A stretch of 48,720 nucleotides of DNA from Candidatus Neomarinimicrobiota bacterium (GCA_021157965.1 JAGGVO010000031.1:1-48720); one strand, 5' to 3'; shown: positions 9,233 to 17,944, counted from the stretch's first letter. Numbers and translations are program-made. The notes: a model not told the origin generated them from the letters alone.

Positions 9233-10201
9233 AATCCTGTTCAGCATCCGGTCGCACATATCCAGCATAAAAGACCGGATTTGAGGATTCACTAAGATAG
9301 CAAAACCTTCTTGGGCCCGGGTAGTCTTCTCCCGGGCCATTTTTTTTGCCCTGGAGATGATAGCCTCAGAGCGAAATCCGTTGTAGATGGTTTTGAATGT
9401 TTCCGGAGTCCGTTCCCGAGGGAGTGCGCCGACCTGTTCTTCATACAGCAGATAAGGCAGGGTCTTTTTGCCGGACAGAAAATCGGTACCTACCGGTTTT
9501 CCGGTGATATCTTCATCTCCCGTCACATCCAGAATATCGTCAATAAACTGAAAGGCTACACCCAGCATAAGTCCGGCTTCTCCCAAACGATGTTGATCCT
9601 CTTCTGTGGCTCCCGCCAGCATAGCCCCGGAAATGCAGGCGCTACGAAACATGACGGCGGTTTTACATTGGATAATATCCAGATATGTTGAAAAATCGAG
9701 TTCTTCAGGAGGGGTTGTTTCTTCCAGCAATTGGCCTTCTGCCATTTTACGAAGATCTGAAACATTTTTCCGGATCAGCTTTTCCGGTAAACCCGATGTG
9801 AGGGCATAAGCCTCCACAAAGAGGTAATCACCGGCAAGAACGGCAGAGGGAATGCCGTGAGAGGCATAAATGGTGGGAGCTCCGCGGCGTACCAGGGACT
9901 GGTCAATCAGGTCATCATGAATCAGAGTTGCCGTGTGAATGAGTTCCAGGGATGCCCCGGCCTTGTAGGCATCCCGGACAGCTTCTCCGGGGCCCTCCAT
10001 TCCACGGAAAACAGCCATTAACACAAGAGGCCGTATCCGTTTCCCTCCATTTCGAATCAAGGTTGCGATCATGGAATTCATGGGAGGATATGCTGATTGT
10101 CCCCGTTCCCGAATCAGGGCTTCAAACATGTCCAGATCCCTCTGCAAAACAGCCGGAAGGGAATTAGGACCGGGGAACGGTCTTCTCAGGGGATGTTTCA
10201 T
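9227..10201 (-). CDS. Trans-polyprenyl diphosphate synthase (IspB-like, long chain)
   Basis: A 324-residue isoprenyl chain elongase that adds IPP units to an allylic diphosphate in the cytosol. The first aspartate-rich motif is HDDLID and the second FQFIDDILD; GGKRIRP binds IPP. The stretch before the first motif is LELIHTATLIHDDLID, with small Ala/Thr at positions -5 and -4. This is as in octaprenyl-type synthases and unlike the aromatic residues of short-chain FPP/GGPP synthases. A quinone side chain is therefore the likeliest product. It is a single-gene unit, tail-to-tail with the M48 gene, with 168 bases of A/T-rich sequence upstream. Confidence 0.9.
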   Translation of the reverse strand: MKHPLRRPFPGPNSLPAVLQRDLDMFEALIRERGQSAYPPMNSMIATLIRNGGKRIRPLVLMAVFRGMEGPGEAVRDAYKAGASLELIHTATLIHDDLIDQSLVRRGAPTIYASHGIPSAVLAGDYLFVEAYALTSGLPEKLIRKNVSDLRKMAEGQLLEETTPPEELDFSTYLDIIQCKTAVMFRSACISGAMLAGATEEDQHRLGEAGLMLGVAFQFIDDILDVTGDEDITGKPVGTDFLSGKKTLPYLLYEEQVGALPRERTPETFKTIYNGFRSEAIISRAKKMAREKTTRAQEGFAILVNPQIRSFMLDMCDRMLNRIL

Positions 10202-10362
10202 ACTTTAAATTTATCAAATATACAGGGAGAAACAAACCGGAACTGAATGGGTTCATGAGTTCATGGGTTTCCCGATACGCTTTGCTTCAGGGACTGTCGC
10301 TTCGCTTTGGCACAGGTTTATGGATAAAAAATTGATTTATCAGATTATTTCAGGAGAAAGAC

Positions 10363-10395
10363 ATGATAAATGATTATATTTTTCACAGTATTTAA
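10363..10395 (+). CDS. Possible 10-residue leader peptide ahead of the S9 peptidase
   Basis: A very short frame, MINDYIFHSI, starts at an ATG seven bases after AGGAGA (a better ribosome site than that of the gene behind it) and stops 19 bases before the S9 peptidase ATG. It could be a leader that couples translation. It could also be chance, since ten codons carry no statistical weight. I see no attenuator-like hairpin between the two. Confidence 0.2.
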   Translation: MINDYIFHSI

Positions 10396-10414
10396 ACGAG
10401 ATAAGAGGCACAAA

Positions 10415-12526
10415 ATGAAAAAAGTATTCAAATTGAGTATTGTTTTCACAATGTTTATGATCACCCTTTCCTGTTCACAGAAAAGTATGGATCCTCCCGT
10501 TGCTCCGCGGATTGAAAAAAAGGTGGAAGCGTTCGGAGATATACGGGTGGATTATTACGACTGGCTGAAAGACAAACAGGATCCGAAAGTTATCCATTAT
10601 TTGGAGGCGGAAAACGCCTATGCAGACTTTATCCTGAAGGATACCCGGAAATTGCAGAAAAAACTGTACAGAGAAATGATCGGGCGGATGCAGGAAACGG
10701 ATATGTCCGTTCCTGTGAAACACGATGATTTCTATTATTACAGCCGGACGGAAAAGGGAAAGCAATACAGTATTTATTGCCGGAAAAAAGGGTCCTTGGA
10801 TCACAAAGAAGAGATCTATTTTGACGCAAACAAACAAGCGGCAGAAAGTGACTTTTATTCATTAGGACTTTTAAGTGTTTCTACCAATCATCAGATACTT
10901 GCCTTTTCTGAGGACAGGAATGGTTCGGAAGTCTACACGTTGCGTTTTAAGAATCTGGAAGACGGCTTCCTTTATCCTGAAGTCATCGACAGTGTTGCAG
11001 GTGGTGTATGGGCTGTAGATAATAAGACCTTCTTTTACTCGACAATTGATTATACCTACCGTCCATGGCGGGTTTACAGGCATGTTTTGGGAACACCCGC
11101 CTCGGAGGATGTTCTTGTGTATGAAGACCCGGATATGGCCTACTATGTGGATGTGGACCGTTCAAAGGACAGGCAGTACATTTTCATTACGTCCGCCAGC
11201 AAGATCACGACGGAAGTCCATTACCTGGAAACCCGTTATCCTGAAAAGGATTTTACCCTTTTTGCCCCCCGGGAGAAGGGAAGGGAATACAGCCTGGAAC
11301 ATCGTGACGGGTTTTTCTATATCCTGACAAACCAGGATGATCAGAAAAATTTTGTCATCCTCCGTCAGCCTGTTTCGGCGCCGGCTTTTACACAGACAGT
11401 CACGGTGTATGACCACAATCCGGATGTGAAAATTACCGGTTTGGACATGTTTAAGGATTATCTTGCGGTATACAGAACCGGCAATGCCCGGGCGATGATT
11501 GATGTGTACACCTTCGGGGATGAAAAAGCACACACCATTCACTTTCCGGAAAAAACGTATACAGCCCGGGGGACAGGCAATCCGGAATATGACTCAGGCG
11601 TTCTGAGAATTTACTATACATCCCTTCTCACACCCGAGACGATTTATGAATACAACATGGCAACCCGGGAACTGTCTCTGCTGAAACAAAAGGAAGTCCG
11701 CGGCGGCTGGGATTGTAATGATTACGAAACAGACCTTTTATGGGTTACAGCCAGTGACGGTGCGGAAATACCCGTTTCAATCCTCTATCTGAAAGGATTT
11801 AAAAAAGATGGGACTCAACCTCTTTTTCTCTATGGATACGGAGCTTACGGTATTGCCATGACCCCTTATTTTTCTTATGCCCGGTGGAGTCTTGTTGATC
11901 GTGGGTTTGCCTATGCCGTCGCCCATATCCGGGGGGGCGGAGCCAAAGGCGAATACTGGTATGAAGACGGCAAATGGCTGAAGAAAAAAAACACATTCAC
12001 CGATTTTATTGATGTGGCTGAATATCTTGTCCGGGAAGGCTATACGACTCCTGAAAAACTGGCAATAGCCGGCGGGAGTGCCGGAGGACTTTTAATGGGA
12101 GCCGTTGTCAATATGCGTCCGGATCTTTTTGGGGTTGTGGTGGCCAGTGTTCCCTTTGTGGATGTCCTCAACACCATGTCTGACCCCGATTTGCCCCTCA
12201 CCGTGACCGAATATGACGAATGGGGCAACCCGGGCATCGAGACATATTACCGCTACATTAAAAGTTATTGTCCATATACCAATGTAAAAGCACAGGAATA
12301 TCCTCCCATGATGATTACGGCCGGACTGAATGATCCCCGGGTTTCCTATGCCGAGCCGGCCAAATGGACAGCCAAACTCCGCGCCCTGAAAACAGACGAT
12401 AATCCCCTGATTCTGAGAACCAACATGGGAGCCGGACACGGTGGTGCATCAGGGCGGTATGATGCCTATAAGGAAATTGCAGAGGAATATGGATTTATAC
12501 TCGGAGTTTTGAGTGATAAACATTGA
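10415..12526 (+). CDS. Prolyl oligopeptidase family S9A serine peptidase, lipoprotein
   Basis: A 703-residue peptidase that cuts short peptides after proline or a related residue. I use the ATG at 10415 because AAGAGG precedes it and the reading then opens with a lipoprotein signal (MKKVFKLSIVF... ITLSC, acylated Cys at about residue 20). An upstream in-frame start would spoil the signal. The N-terminal propeller covers about 60-420 and the alpha/beta hydrolase domain the remainder. The catalytic triad is Ser in GGSAGGLL (about 554), Asp in LNDPRVSY (about 640) and His in GAGHGGASG (about 674). DWLKDKQDPKV is the S9A N-terminal hallmark. It is probably anchored in the outer or inner membrane facing the periplasm, for peptide scavenging. 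Confidence 0.93.
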   Translation: MKKVFKLSIVFTMFMITLSCSQKSMDPPVAPRIEKKVEAFGDIRVDYYDWLKDKQDPKVIHYLEAENAYADFILKDTRKLQKKLYREMIGRMQETDMSVPVKHDDFYYYSRTEKGKQYSIYCRKKGSLDHKEEIYFDANKQAAESDFYSLGLLSVSTNHQILAFSEDRNGSEVYTLRFKNLEDGFLYPEVIDSVAGGVWAVDNKTFFYSTIDYTYRPWRVYRHVLGTPASEDVLVYEDPDMAYYVDVDRSKDRQYIFITSASKITTEVHYLETRYPEKDFTLFAPREKGREYSLEHRDGFFYILTNQDDQKNFVILRQPVSAPAFTQTVTVYDHNPDVKITGLDMFKDYLAVYRTGNARAMIDVYTFGDEKAHTIHFPEKTYTARGTGNPEYDSGVLRIYYTSLLTPETIYEYNMATRELSLLKQKEVRGGWDCNDYETDLLWVTASDGAEIPVSILYLKGFKKDGTQPLFLYGYGAYGIAMTPYFSYARWSLVDRGFAYAVAHIRGGGAKGEYWYEDGKWLKKKNTFTDFIDVAEYLVREGYTTPEKLAIAGGSAGGLLMGAVVNMRPDLFGVVVASVPFVDVLNTMSDPDLPLTVTEYDEWGNPGIETYYRYIKSYCPYTNVKAQEYPPMMITAGLNDPRVSYAEPAKWTAKLRALKTDDNPLILRTNMGAGHGGASGRYDAYKEIAEEYGFILGVLSDKH

Positions 12527-12559
12527 GTTGCAGCCGAGATCTTTGAGTTTTTTAGGCTG

Positions 12560-12579
12560 AGCGTCTTCAGTCCGACGCT
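12560..12579. terminator. Weak stem-loop after the S9 peptidase
   Basis: A 6-bp stem AGCGTC/GACGCT with an 8-base loop, 33 bases after the peptidase stop. Only three T residues follow, so it is at best a weak terminator or RNA-stability hairpin. Confidence 0.25.
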
Positions 12580-12637
12580 TTGATGTGATCTGCCACGGAA
12601 GATAGAACGGACAGCACTTTCTAACACAAGGAAGAAA

Positions 12638-13654
12638 ATGAAAATATTGATTACCGGTACAGCCGGATTTATCGGATTTCACCTGACACGGCGCCTTCTG
12701 GCTGACGGACATGATATCACCGGTTTGGATAATCTGAACGAGTATTATGATATCAACCTGAAATATGCCCGTTTAAAGGAATTGGGAATCGACCTGTCAC
12801 CGGAACAAAAATCTTCCGAATCCTTTTCTGTTCAGACCGGAAAGCTACATTTCATCAGGGGTGATCTGACGGATAAAGAACCCCTCCTCTCCCTTTTCCG
12901 GGAGAAGTCTTTTGACTTGGTTGTCCATTTAGCTGCCCAGGCCGGAGTCCGGTACAGTCTGGATTATCCACAAACCTATGTGGACAGCAATGTGACGGGT
13001 TTTCTGAATATTCTGGAAGCCTGCCGGTACTATCCCGTATCTCATCTGATCTATGCCAGTTCATCCAGCGTTTATGGGTTAAATACAGATTTTCCCTATT
13101 CGGAAAATGACAGGACCGATAAACCGGCCAGCCTGTATGCCGCTACAAAAAAAGCGGATGAAATGCTGGCTCATACCTATAGTCATTTGTTTTCCATTCC
13201 CATAACCGGGCTCCGTTTTTTTACGGTATACGGACCCTGGGGACGGCCGGATATGGCCTTTTTTAAATTTACCGATGCCATTTTGCATCAAAAACCCATT
13301 GATGTGTACAACTACGGTAAAATGGCCCGTGATTTTACATATATCGACGATATTCTCGAGGGAATTCTCGGAGTAATGAAGGGGGAAGTTCCCCGGGGAA
13401 ATCCCCCATGTGGCCTCTTCAATATCGGTCTCGGAAATCCCGTAAATCTCATGGATTTTATCCGGGCCATTGAATCCGCCTGCGGGAAAAAGGCTGAGAT
13501 TCACTACCGGAAAATGCAGCCCGGGGATGTTTTAAAAACCCATGCAAACATATCTGCCCTTCAGAAAATTTGCGACTATCATCCTAAAACAGACATCCGC
13601 ACCGGGATGAAACACTTTGTGGAATGGTATAAAACCTATTACCGGTTGTCATAA
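12638..13654 (+). CDS. NAD-dependent nucleotide-sugar epimerase (UDP-glucuronate 4-epimerase-like)
   Basis: A 338-residue short-chain dehydrogenase/reductase of the extended family. The NAD-binding loop is GTAGFIGFH. The LDNLNEYYDINLKYARL segment is characteristic of UDP-glucuronate 4-epimerases (CapI/WbnF-like). The catalytic Ser is in YASSSSVYG and the Tyr/Lys pair in YAATKKADE. RFFTVYGPWGRPDMA binds the nucleotide sugar. It would make UDP-galacturonate for surface polysaccharide, but no glycosyltransferase lies nearby, so it is a stand-alone gene here. AAGGAAG precedes the ATG. Confidence 0.9.
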   Translation: MKILITGTAGFIGFHLTRRLLADGHDITGLDNLNEYYDINLKYARLKELGIDLSPEQKSSESFSVQTGKLHFIRGDLTDKEPLLSLFREKSFDLVVHLAAQAGVRYSLDYPQTYVDSNVTGFLNILEACRYYPVSHLIYASSSSVYGLNTDFPYSENDRTDKPASLYAATKKADEMLAHTYSHLFSIPITGLRFFTVYGPWGRPDMAFFKFTDAILHQKPIDVYNYGKMARDFTYIDDILEGILGVMKGEVPRGNPPCGLFNIGLGNPVNLMDFIRAIESACGKKAEIHYRKMQPGDVLKTHANISALQKICDYHPKTDIRTGMKHFVEWYKTYYRLS

Positions 13655-13694
13655 ACAGGGTTAAATAAGATAACCCGGAAGATAGTGAAATATC

Positions 13695-13844
13695 TCAGCG
13701 GGCCACAAATTTCGTATAAATGTAAAGGGATGCTGCAAAAATCAAAGCCAGTACAAAAGCCCTGATAATGCCTGCCTTTAAATCTTCGAAGTACCGGTTT
13801 TTTTCTTTTGTTTCGCCTGAATCCACGACTCGATGAAACCTCAT
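13695..13844 (-). CDS. Small single-pass membrane protein, 49 residues
   Basis: A short frame in an otherwise empty gap. Residues 1-23 are hydrophilic and charged (MRFHRVVDSGETKEKNRYF). Residues 27-44 form one transmembrane helix (IIRAFVLALIFAASLYIY). The tail is TKFVAR, giving a positive-charge pattern that would put one end in the cytoplasm. The amphipathic-then-hydrophobic layout is much more gene-like than random frames in this window. Against it, the Shine-Dalgarno is poor (AAAAAACA before ATG). It is downstream of and co-oriented with the CruF-like gene (82 bases away). I do not recognise the family. Confidence 0.45.
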   Translation of the reverse strand: MRFHRVVDSGETKEKNRYFEDLKAGIIRAFVLALIFAASLYIYTKFVAR

Positions 13845-13925
13845 TGTTTTTTATATTAGAATATACCGGGTTTAAGTTATAAAATTTGTGATATCAATCA
13901 ACTTTCAGGAAATAATATCCCGCTT

Positions 13926-14591
13926 TCAGACCAGGTTTACCAAAACAAAATAGAGAAACTGGGCAAAAAAGATATGCAGGGGAATCAACTGCCGATCTTT
14001 GACCGGCGGGAAATACCGGAGGAAGGGAAAAGAGAATATAAACCCAAAGGCAAACCATGCCACATAATTTTGCCAGGGGACAGTATAGTTCTGCCAGTAC
14101 CAGAATCCCAGCGCCCGGGCTGCCGGCTCCATCACACTGTCAAAACCTGTCATCAATAATGCGGCAAAAAGAGCTCTGAAAGGCCAGGCATATTGGGACA
14201 GGTACAGGTTTGCTAATTGGACGGTGCCAAAGACAAGGTTAAGCCAGCTGAGGCCGATCACGAGGGGAACGCCGAAAATTTTCGGGGAAAGGGCATCGGT
14301 ATAGGCATAATGCCCAAAGAAGACACCGGTTTTTTCGCCAACGATTTCCAGCACCATGGCAGTGATGAAAATTAAGCCTGTCCAAATGAAAAAAATATTC
14401 AGAAGAGATGTTTCCCTGTAGAGCGAGATAAAATAAATCAAATTCATGGAAAAAAGAAGGGCCAGGAGAGGGACGTACAGGATTTGACTGGTTTTATGAA
14501 AAAGGCCTGCCAAATGCCAAATACCCCCGAAAATCATGACAGTGTAAATGAGGATAATGAGTCCGTATGTTTGTAAAAATTGTTTCTTCAT
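13926..14591 (-). CDS. Carotenoid biosynthesis membrane protein, CruF/DUF422-like
   Basis: A 221-residue integral membrane protein with about seven hydrophobic helices. The diagnostic stretch is GEKTGVFFGHYAYTDALSP followed by KIFGVPLVIGLSWL, and later GFDSVMEPAARALGFWYW. These match the CruF / bisanhydrobacterioruberin hydratase family, which hydrates the end double bond of linear carotenoids. No phytoene synthase or desaturase lies in the window, so the substrate is uncertain. A good AGAGGAAG precedes the ATG. It may be co-transcribed with the 49-residue membrane protein that follows it. Confidence 0.75.
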   Translation of the reverse strand: MKKQFLQTYGLIILIYTVMIFGGIWHLAGLFHKTSQILYVPLLALLFSMNLIYFISLYRETSLLNIFFIWTGLIFITAMVLEIVGEKTGVFFGHYAYTDALSPKIFGVPLVIGLSWLNLVFGTVQLANLYLSQYAWPFRALFAALLMTGFDSVMEPAARALGFWYWQNYTVPWQNYVAWFAFGFIFSFPFLRYFPPVKDRQLIPLHIFFAQFLYFVLVNLV

Positions 14592-15036
14592 CTCTTGTCT
14601 TCCTCTTTTTTTACAACCCTGTCTTTCAAAACGATGATGCCTTTTTCACCAGCCGCAGAGAATCCATTTCTCCGGCATAAAGAGTTTTCTCCAACCTGAT
14701 TCCAAAGGTAAGAAAAAGTAACAGAACAAATAAGGTGTTTTATGTATATTTCTTGCCCTTCGTATTCCTTAGAGCACCGGTTTTAGGTATATGTTACGAA
14801 TCGGACCGGTTAAATTTAAAAAACGTAAAGATATTTTATGAAATAATGCTTATAATCCCCTACTGGTTAAGCAAACAGTTGGGAACAATCGCAAATTTCG
14901 GTGTGTACATACTTTTGTGCTTGACATGGAAATATCACTTTGGTAATATCTTGTCCGCACACATTTACCACGGCATGACATTCAATCAAAACGTGTATCA
15001 CCCATCAATCATTTAAAAAAATGAAGGATTTTTTCT
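14592..15036. other. 445-base gap between the CruF-like gene and rho
   Basis: A divergent intergenic region. It contains the near-consensus rho promoter at 14921-14949 and, after it, an approximately 80-base rho leader that is poor in G (CACACATTTACCACGG and CACCCATCAATC stretches). C-rich, G-poor RNA of this kind is the sort Rho binds, so feedback on rho through its own leader is plausible. I see no RNA gene or convincing small protein in the remainder. Confidence 0.5.
14921..14949 (+). promoter_or_regulatory. Near-consensus sigma-70 promoter for rho
   Basis: -35 TTGACA (14921-14926), a 17-base spacer, and -10 TAATAT (14944-14949), eleven of twelve consensus bases or close to it. The predicted start is near 14956, giving a leader of about 80 bases before the rho GTG. 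The six genes behind rho are closely packed, so this promoter could serve much of the block. Confidence 0.7.
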
Positions 15037-16326
15037 GTGAAAACAAATGAACAATCCGGCAATGCTGACAACAGGTCGTATTGCATATCAGAATTGCAGG
15101 AAAAGACCCTGAAACAATTGCAGAGTATTGCTGCCGATTTTGAAGTTCCCGGGGTTCAGAACATGAAAAAGATGGAATTGATTTTTAAAATTCTGGAAGC
15201 TCAGGCAGAGATCTCGGGAAATATTTTTGAAGAGGGAGTTCTGGAGATTCTTCCCGATGGATACGGATTTCTCCGGAGCAGCCGGTTTCATTATCTGAAC
15301 AGTCCGTATGATTTATATGTTTCACCCTCTCAGATCAAGCGGTTCGGTTTAAAAACGGGACACATTATCAGTGGGCAGGTTCGTCCGCCCAAGGACAATG
15401 AGCGCTTTTTTGCATTATTAAAGGTGGAATCCATTAACTTTGAAGATCCTGAAAAGGCCAAGATGACCCGGCCCTTCGGAACCCTGACGCCCTTGCATCC
15501 TGAAGAACGTCTGAGTCTGGAACGGAATCCCAAAGATTTCTCCACCCGGATTATCGATTTGTTATCGCCCATCGGAAAGGGTCAGCGCGGACTCATTGTC
15601 GCCCAGCCCAAGACAGGGAAGACCATTCTTTTGCAGAAAATCGCCAACAGCATTCTGGCCAACCATCCCGAAGCGATGTTGATTGTGCTTCTCATTGATG
15701 AACGCCCGGAGGAAGTGACGGATATGCAGCGGAATGTAGATGCTGAAGTGGTGAGTTCCACCTTTGACGAACCGCCGGAACGTCATGTTCAGGTGGCTGA
15801 AATGGTGTTACAGAAAGCCCGGCGCATGGTGGAATTCGGTCATGATGTGATCATTCTTCTGGATTCGATCACCCGCCTGGCCCGGGCCCACAATTCCGTG
15901 GTACCCCACTCCGGGAAAATCCTCTCCGGGGGTATTGACAGCAACGCGCTGCACCGGCCGAAACGCTTTTTCGGCGCCGCCCGGAATATTGAGGGAGGAG
16001 GCAGCCTGACCATCATTGCCACCGCCCTCATTGATACAGGAAGCCGGATGGACGATGTGATCTTTGAGGAATTCAAGGGAACCGGTAATATGGAACTGGT
16101 GCTGGATCGGCGTCTTAGCGACCGGCGGATTTTCCCGGCTATCGATATCAACCGGTCGGGAACCCGAAAAGAAGAACTCCTCATGTCCAAAGCCGAACTG
16201 GCCCGGGTCTGGATATTGAGAAAATTCCTCAATGAAATGAGTCCGGTGGAAGCCATGGAATTTCTCCTGGATAAGATGTCCGCTTCCCGGACCAATAAAG
16301 ACTTCCTGCGTAATATGAATTCCTGA
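15037..16326 (+). CDS. rho: Transcription termination factor Rho
   Basis: A 429-residue hexameric RNA-dependent ATPase that ends transcription. The N-terminal Rho_N helices cover about 15-60 ([19 protein letters not shown]). The cold-shock-like RNA-binding domain covers about 65-140 ([25 protein letters not shown]). The RecA-like motor follows: Walker A AQPKTGKT, the Q-loop region [14 protein letters not shown], and Walker [17 protein letters not shown]. It lacks the long acidic or basic N-terminal insert seen in many Bacteroidetes and Actinobacteria. The start is a GTG with GAAGGA upstream. The downstream Cas6-like gene begins 12 bases after its stop. Confidence 0.97.
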   Translation: MKTNEQSGNADNRSYCISELQEKTLKQLQSIAADFEVPGVQNMKKMELIFKILEAQAEISGNIFEEGVLEILPDGYGFLRSSRFHYLNSPYDLYVSPSQIKRFGLKTGHIISGQVRPPKDNERFFALLKVESINFEDPEKAKMTRPFGTLTPLHPEERLSLERNPKDFSTRIIDLLSPIGKGQRGLIVAQPKTGKTILLQKIANSILANHPEAMLIVLLIDERPEEVTDMQRNVDAEVVSSTFDEPPERHVQVAEMVLQKARRMVEFGHDVIILLDSITRLARAHNSVVPHSGKILSGGIDSNALHRPKRFFGAARNIEGGGSLTIIATALIDTGSRMDDVIFEEFKGTGNMELVLDRRLSDRRIFPAIDINRSGTRKEELLMSKAELARVWILRKFLNEMSPVEAMEFLLDKMSASRTNKDFLRNMNS

Positions 16327-16338
16327 ACTGGATTTCTT

Positions 16339-17034
16339 ATGGAGTTGAAAGCTCATATTCTGACAGTAGACGAACCCTTTATGTCTGATGCCTATACCCT
16401 GCGGAACGCCGTTCTGGAAAAATATTCAGATTCGGATTTCTGCAGCTATATCGACGGTGAATTACGGAAAAAAGTTATCTATCCCCGCATTCATTTCACC
16501 ATTGTGGATAATAAGCCGGTTGTGGTCGGTATGAAAGAGGCTATGGACACAACAGATGCTTTTGTCGAACAACTGAAAACCATCCGGGTTAAAGGACATG
16601 AATGGACGGTAAAATCCGTGGAAACCATTCATGATCGCTCCTGTTTTGATAAAACGGGGACTTTGTTTATGTACCGTTTTTTAACGCCCTGGGTCGGACT
16701 CAACCGTCAGAATCTGGTCCGGTACAAGTATTTGTATGCAGCTGAACGGACGGCTTTTCTGAATAAAATGCTTTCTCAGAATATTGTATTTCTGATGAAG
16801 GAATTCGAATATTCCCCCCGTTTTAAAATATCCTGCCGCATTCGTATTAACGGGCTGAATCCCACTGTTCACCCGGAGATCGGCATGGGGTATTTTACGG
16901 GAGAATTTCAATCCAATGTCTATCTGCCTGAATATCTGGCCATGGGTTGCGGCATCAGCCGGGGGTTTGGAACCATTTCCTGTGTTGGAAAATCCCGTAA
17001 TCCCAGGTATAAACCGGAATCTTCAGCAGATTAA
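16339..17034 (+). CDS. cas6: Cas6-family (Cas6b-like) endoribonuclease, without a CRISPR locus
   Basis: A 231-residue protein with the layout of the Cas6b-type CRISPR RNA-processing nuclease. The N-terminal half has the pattern of a short strand, then LRNAVLEKY, then [21 protein letters not shown], matching the Cas6 'YPxIxYKIVDxxPxxxGI' core. A mid-region [12 protein letters not shown] follows. The C-terminal RNA-binding loop is [20 protein letters not shown] and then [10 protein letters not shown], matching 'GLGKxVSRGFGTI'. Cas6 normally cuts repeat RNA to make guide RNAs. Here there is no repeat array and no other cas gene in 48 kb; it sits 12 bases after rho and 47 before a UbiA gene. It may serve a distant array or have a different RNA target. 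No catalytic His can be assigned confidently from sequence alone. Confidence 0.75.
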   Translation: MELKAHILTVDEPFMSDAYTLRNAVLEKYSDSDFCSYIDGELRKKVIYPRIHFTIVDNKPVVVGMKEAMDTTDAFVEQLKTIRVKGHEWTVKSVETIHDRSCFDKTGTLFMYRFLTPWVGLNRQNLVRYKYLYAAERTAFLNKMLSQNIVFLMKEFEYSPRFKISCRIRINGLNPTVHPEIGMGYFTGEFQSNVYLPEYLAMGCGISRGFGTISCVGKSRNPRYKPESSAD

Positions 17035-17081
17035 AACGACTTTTTCTGACCTGAAAATATTGTCCAAAGGAGCGGGTGTTC

Positions 17082-17924
17082 ATGTCCCGATTAAAGGCAT
17101 ATATTGTTCTGGGAAGACCCATAAACCTTCTTCTCAGCATACTGACGGTATTGATGACTGCCTCATTTTTTGTCCCCTTTCCCCAGTGGGAAAAGGTGCT
17201 TTCCGCCCTGTTGACGGTGGTTTTACTCAACGCCGGCGGTAATGCCGTCAATGATCTGTATGACGAAGATATCGACCGAATTAACCGTCCCCGTCGTCCC
17301 CTGCCCTCCGGACAACTGTCCCGGAAAAATGTCCGCCATTATGCTGTCATAACTTTTACGATGGGGAATATATCCGCCCTTTATACCGGATGGATTCCCT
17401 TTGTCATTGCGGCTCTCATCACAACCCCCCTCATGATCGTTTACTCCGCCCGCTTTAAACGCAGACCCCTGACGGGAAACCTGATTATCGCGTTCATACT
17501 GGGACTCGTCTTTATTTTTTGCAGCCTGGTTTACGGTAATGTGAAACTTGGTATTACGCCAGCAGTGCTGGCCTTTTTTTATACCCTGATCCGGGAAATC
17601 ATCAAAGATCTGGAAGATATCAAAGGCGACAAGGCCGAAGGAGCCCGGACCCTGCCGGTGTGCATCGGGGAAAAGAAAACACGGATGATCACCTCTTTTC
17701 TATTGTTGTTTCTGGTCCTTGTGCTTCCCTTCCCGGTAAAATTTTCTTTTTACTCCAGTGCTTACCTGAAGCTGGTTCTGCCCCTGGTGGGACTTCCCCT
17801 GACGGGGATGGCAATCTATCTTCTTATCCCCCGTGAAAATTTCAGATACGGCTTCTTGTCTCAAATTTTGAAAATTGATATGTTTGCAGGTCTGGCAGCT
17901 ATATTTGCCGGTATTCATTTTTGA
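17082..17924 (+). CDS. UbiA-family prenyltransferase, DGGGP-synthase-like
   Basis: A 280-residue membrane enzyme with about eight transmembrane helices. The first Mg/diphosphate site is NAVNDLYDEDIDRINRP, followed by RRPLPSGQLS. The second is REIIKDLEDIKGDKAEGAR and then TLPVCIG. Both sites read closest to archaeal-type geranylgeranylglyceryl-phosphate geranylgeranyltransferase (DGGGP synthase), rather than MenA or 4-hydroxybenzoate UbiA. That enzyme attaches the second isoprenoid chain in ether-lipid synthesis. I use ATG 17082, nine bases after AGGAG, not GTG 17076. The neighbours (Cas6-like, dnaE) give no pathway clue. Specificity is inferred from motifs only; chlorophyll-type or protohaem prenyltransferases remain alternatives. 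Confidence 0.8.
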   Translation: MSRLKAYIVLGRPINLLLSILTVLMTASFFVPFPQWEKVLSALLTVVLLNAGGNAVNDLYDEDIDRINRPRRPLPSGQLSRKNVRHYAVITFTMGNISALYTGWIPFVIAALITTPLMIVYSARFKRRPLTGNLIIAFILGLVFIFCSLVYGNVKLGITPAVLAFFYTLIREIIKDLEDIKGDKAEGARTLPVCIGEKKTRMITSFLLLFLVLVLPFPVKFSFYSSAYLKLVLPLVGLPLTGMAIYLLIPRENFRYGFLSQILKIDMFAGLAAIFAGIHF

Positions 17925-17944
17925 ACAGGTTAACAGGATTCACT

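Noticed and set aside
10250-10330. Possible insertion-sequence end (GTTCATG repeats and the CGCTTTGCTTC/CGCTTCGCTTT pair)
   Set aside because: The repeats are short and unpaired with any transposase remnant or terminal inverted repeat.
13658-13676. GGGTTA/TAACCC hairpin after the epimerase gene
   Set aside because: A 6-bp stem without T-run on either strand; it may stabilise RNA ends but cannot be called a terminator.
14735-15016. 93-codon rightward open frame upstream of rho
   Set aside because: Composition is odd for this genome, there is no ribosome site, and the strong rho promoter lies inside it. It is more likely promoter-region DNA.
16300-17100. CRISPR array near the Cas6-like gene
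   Set aside because: No regularly spaced direct repeats are seen here or elsewhere in the window.
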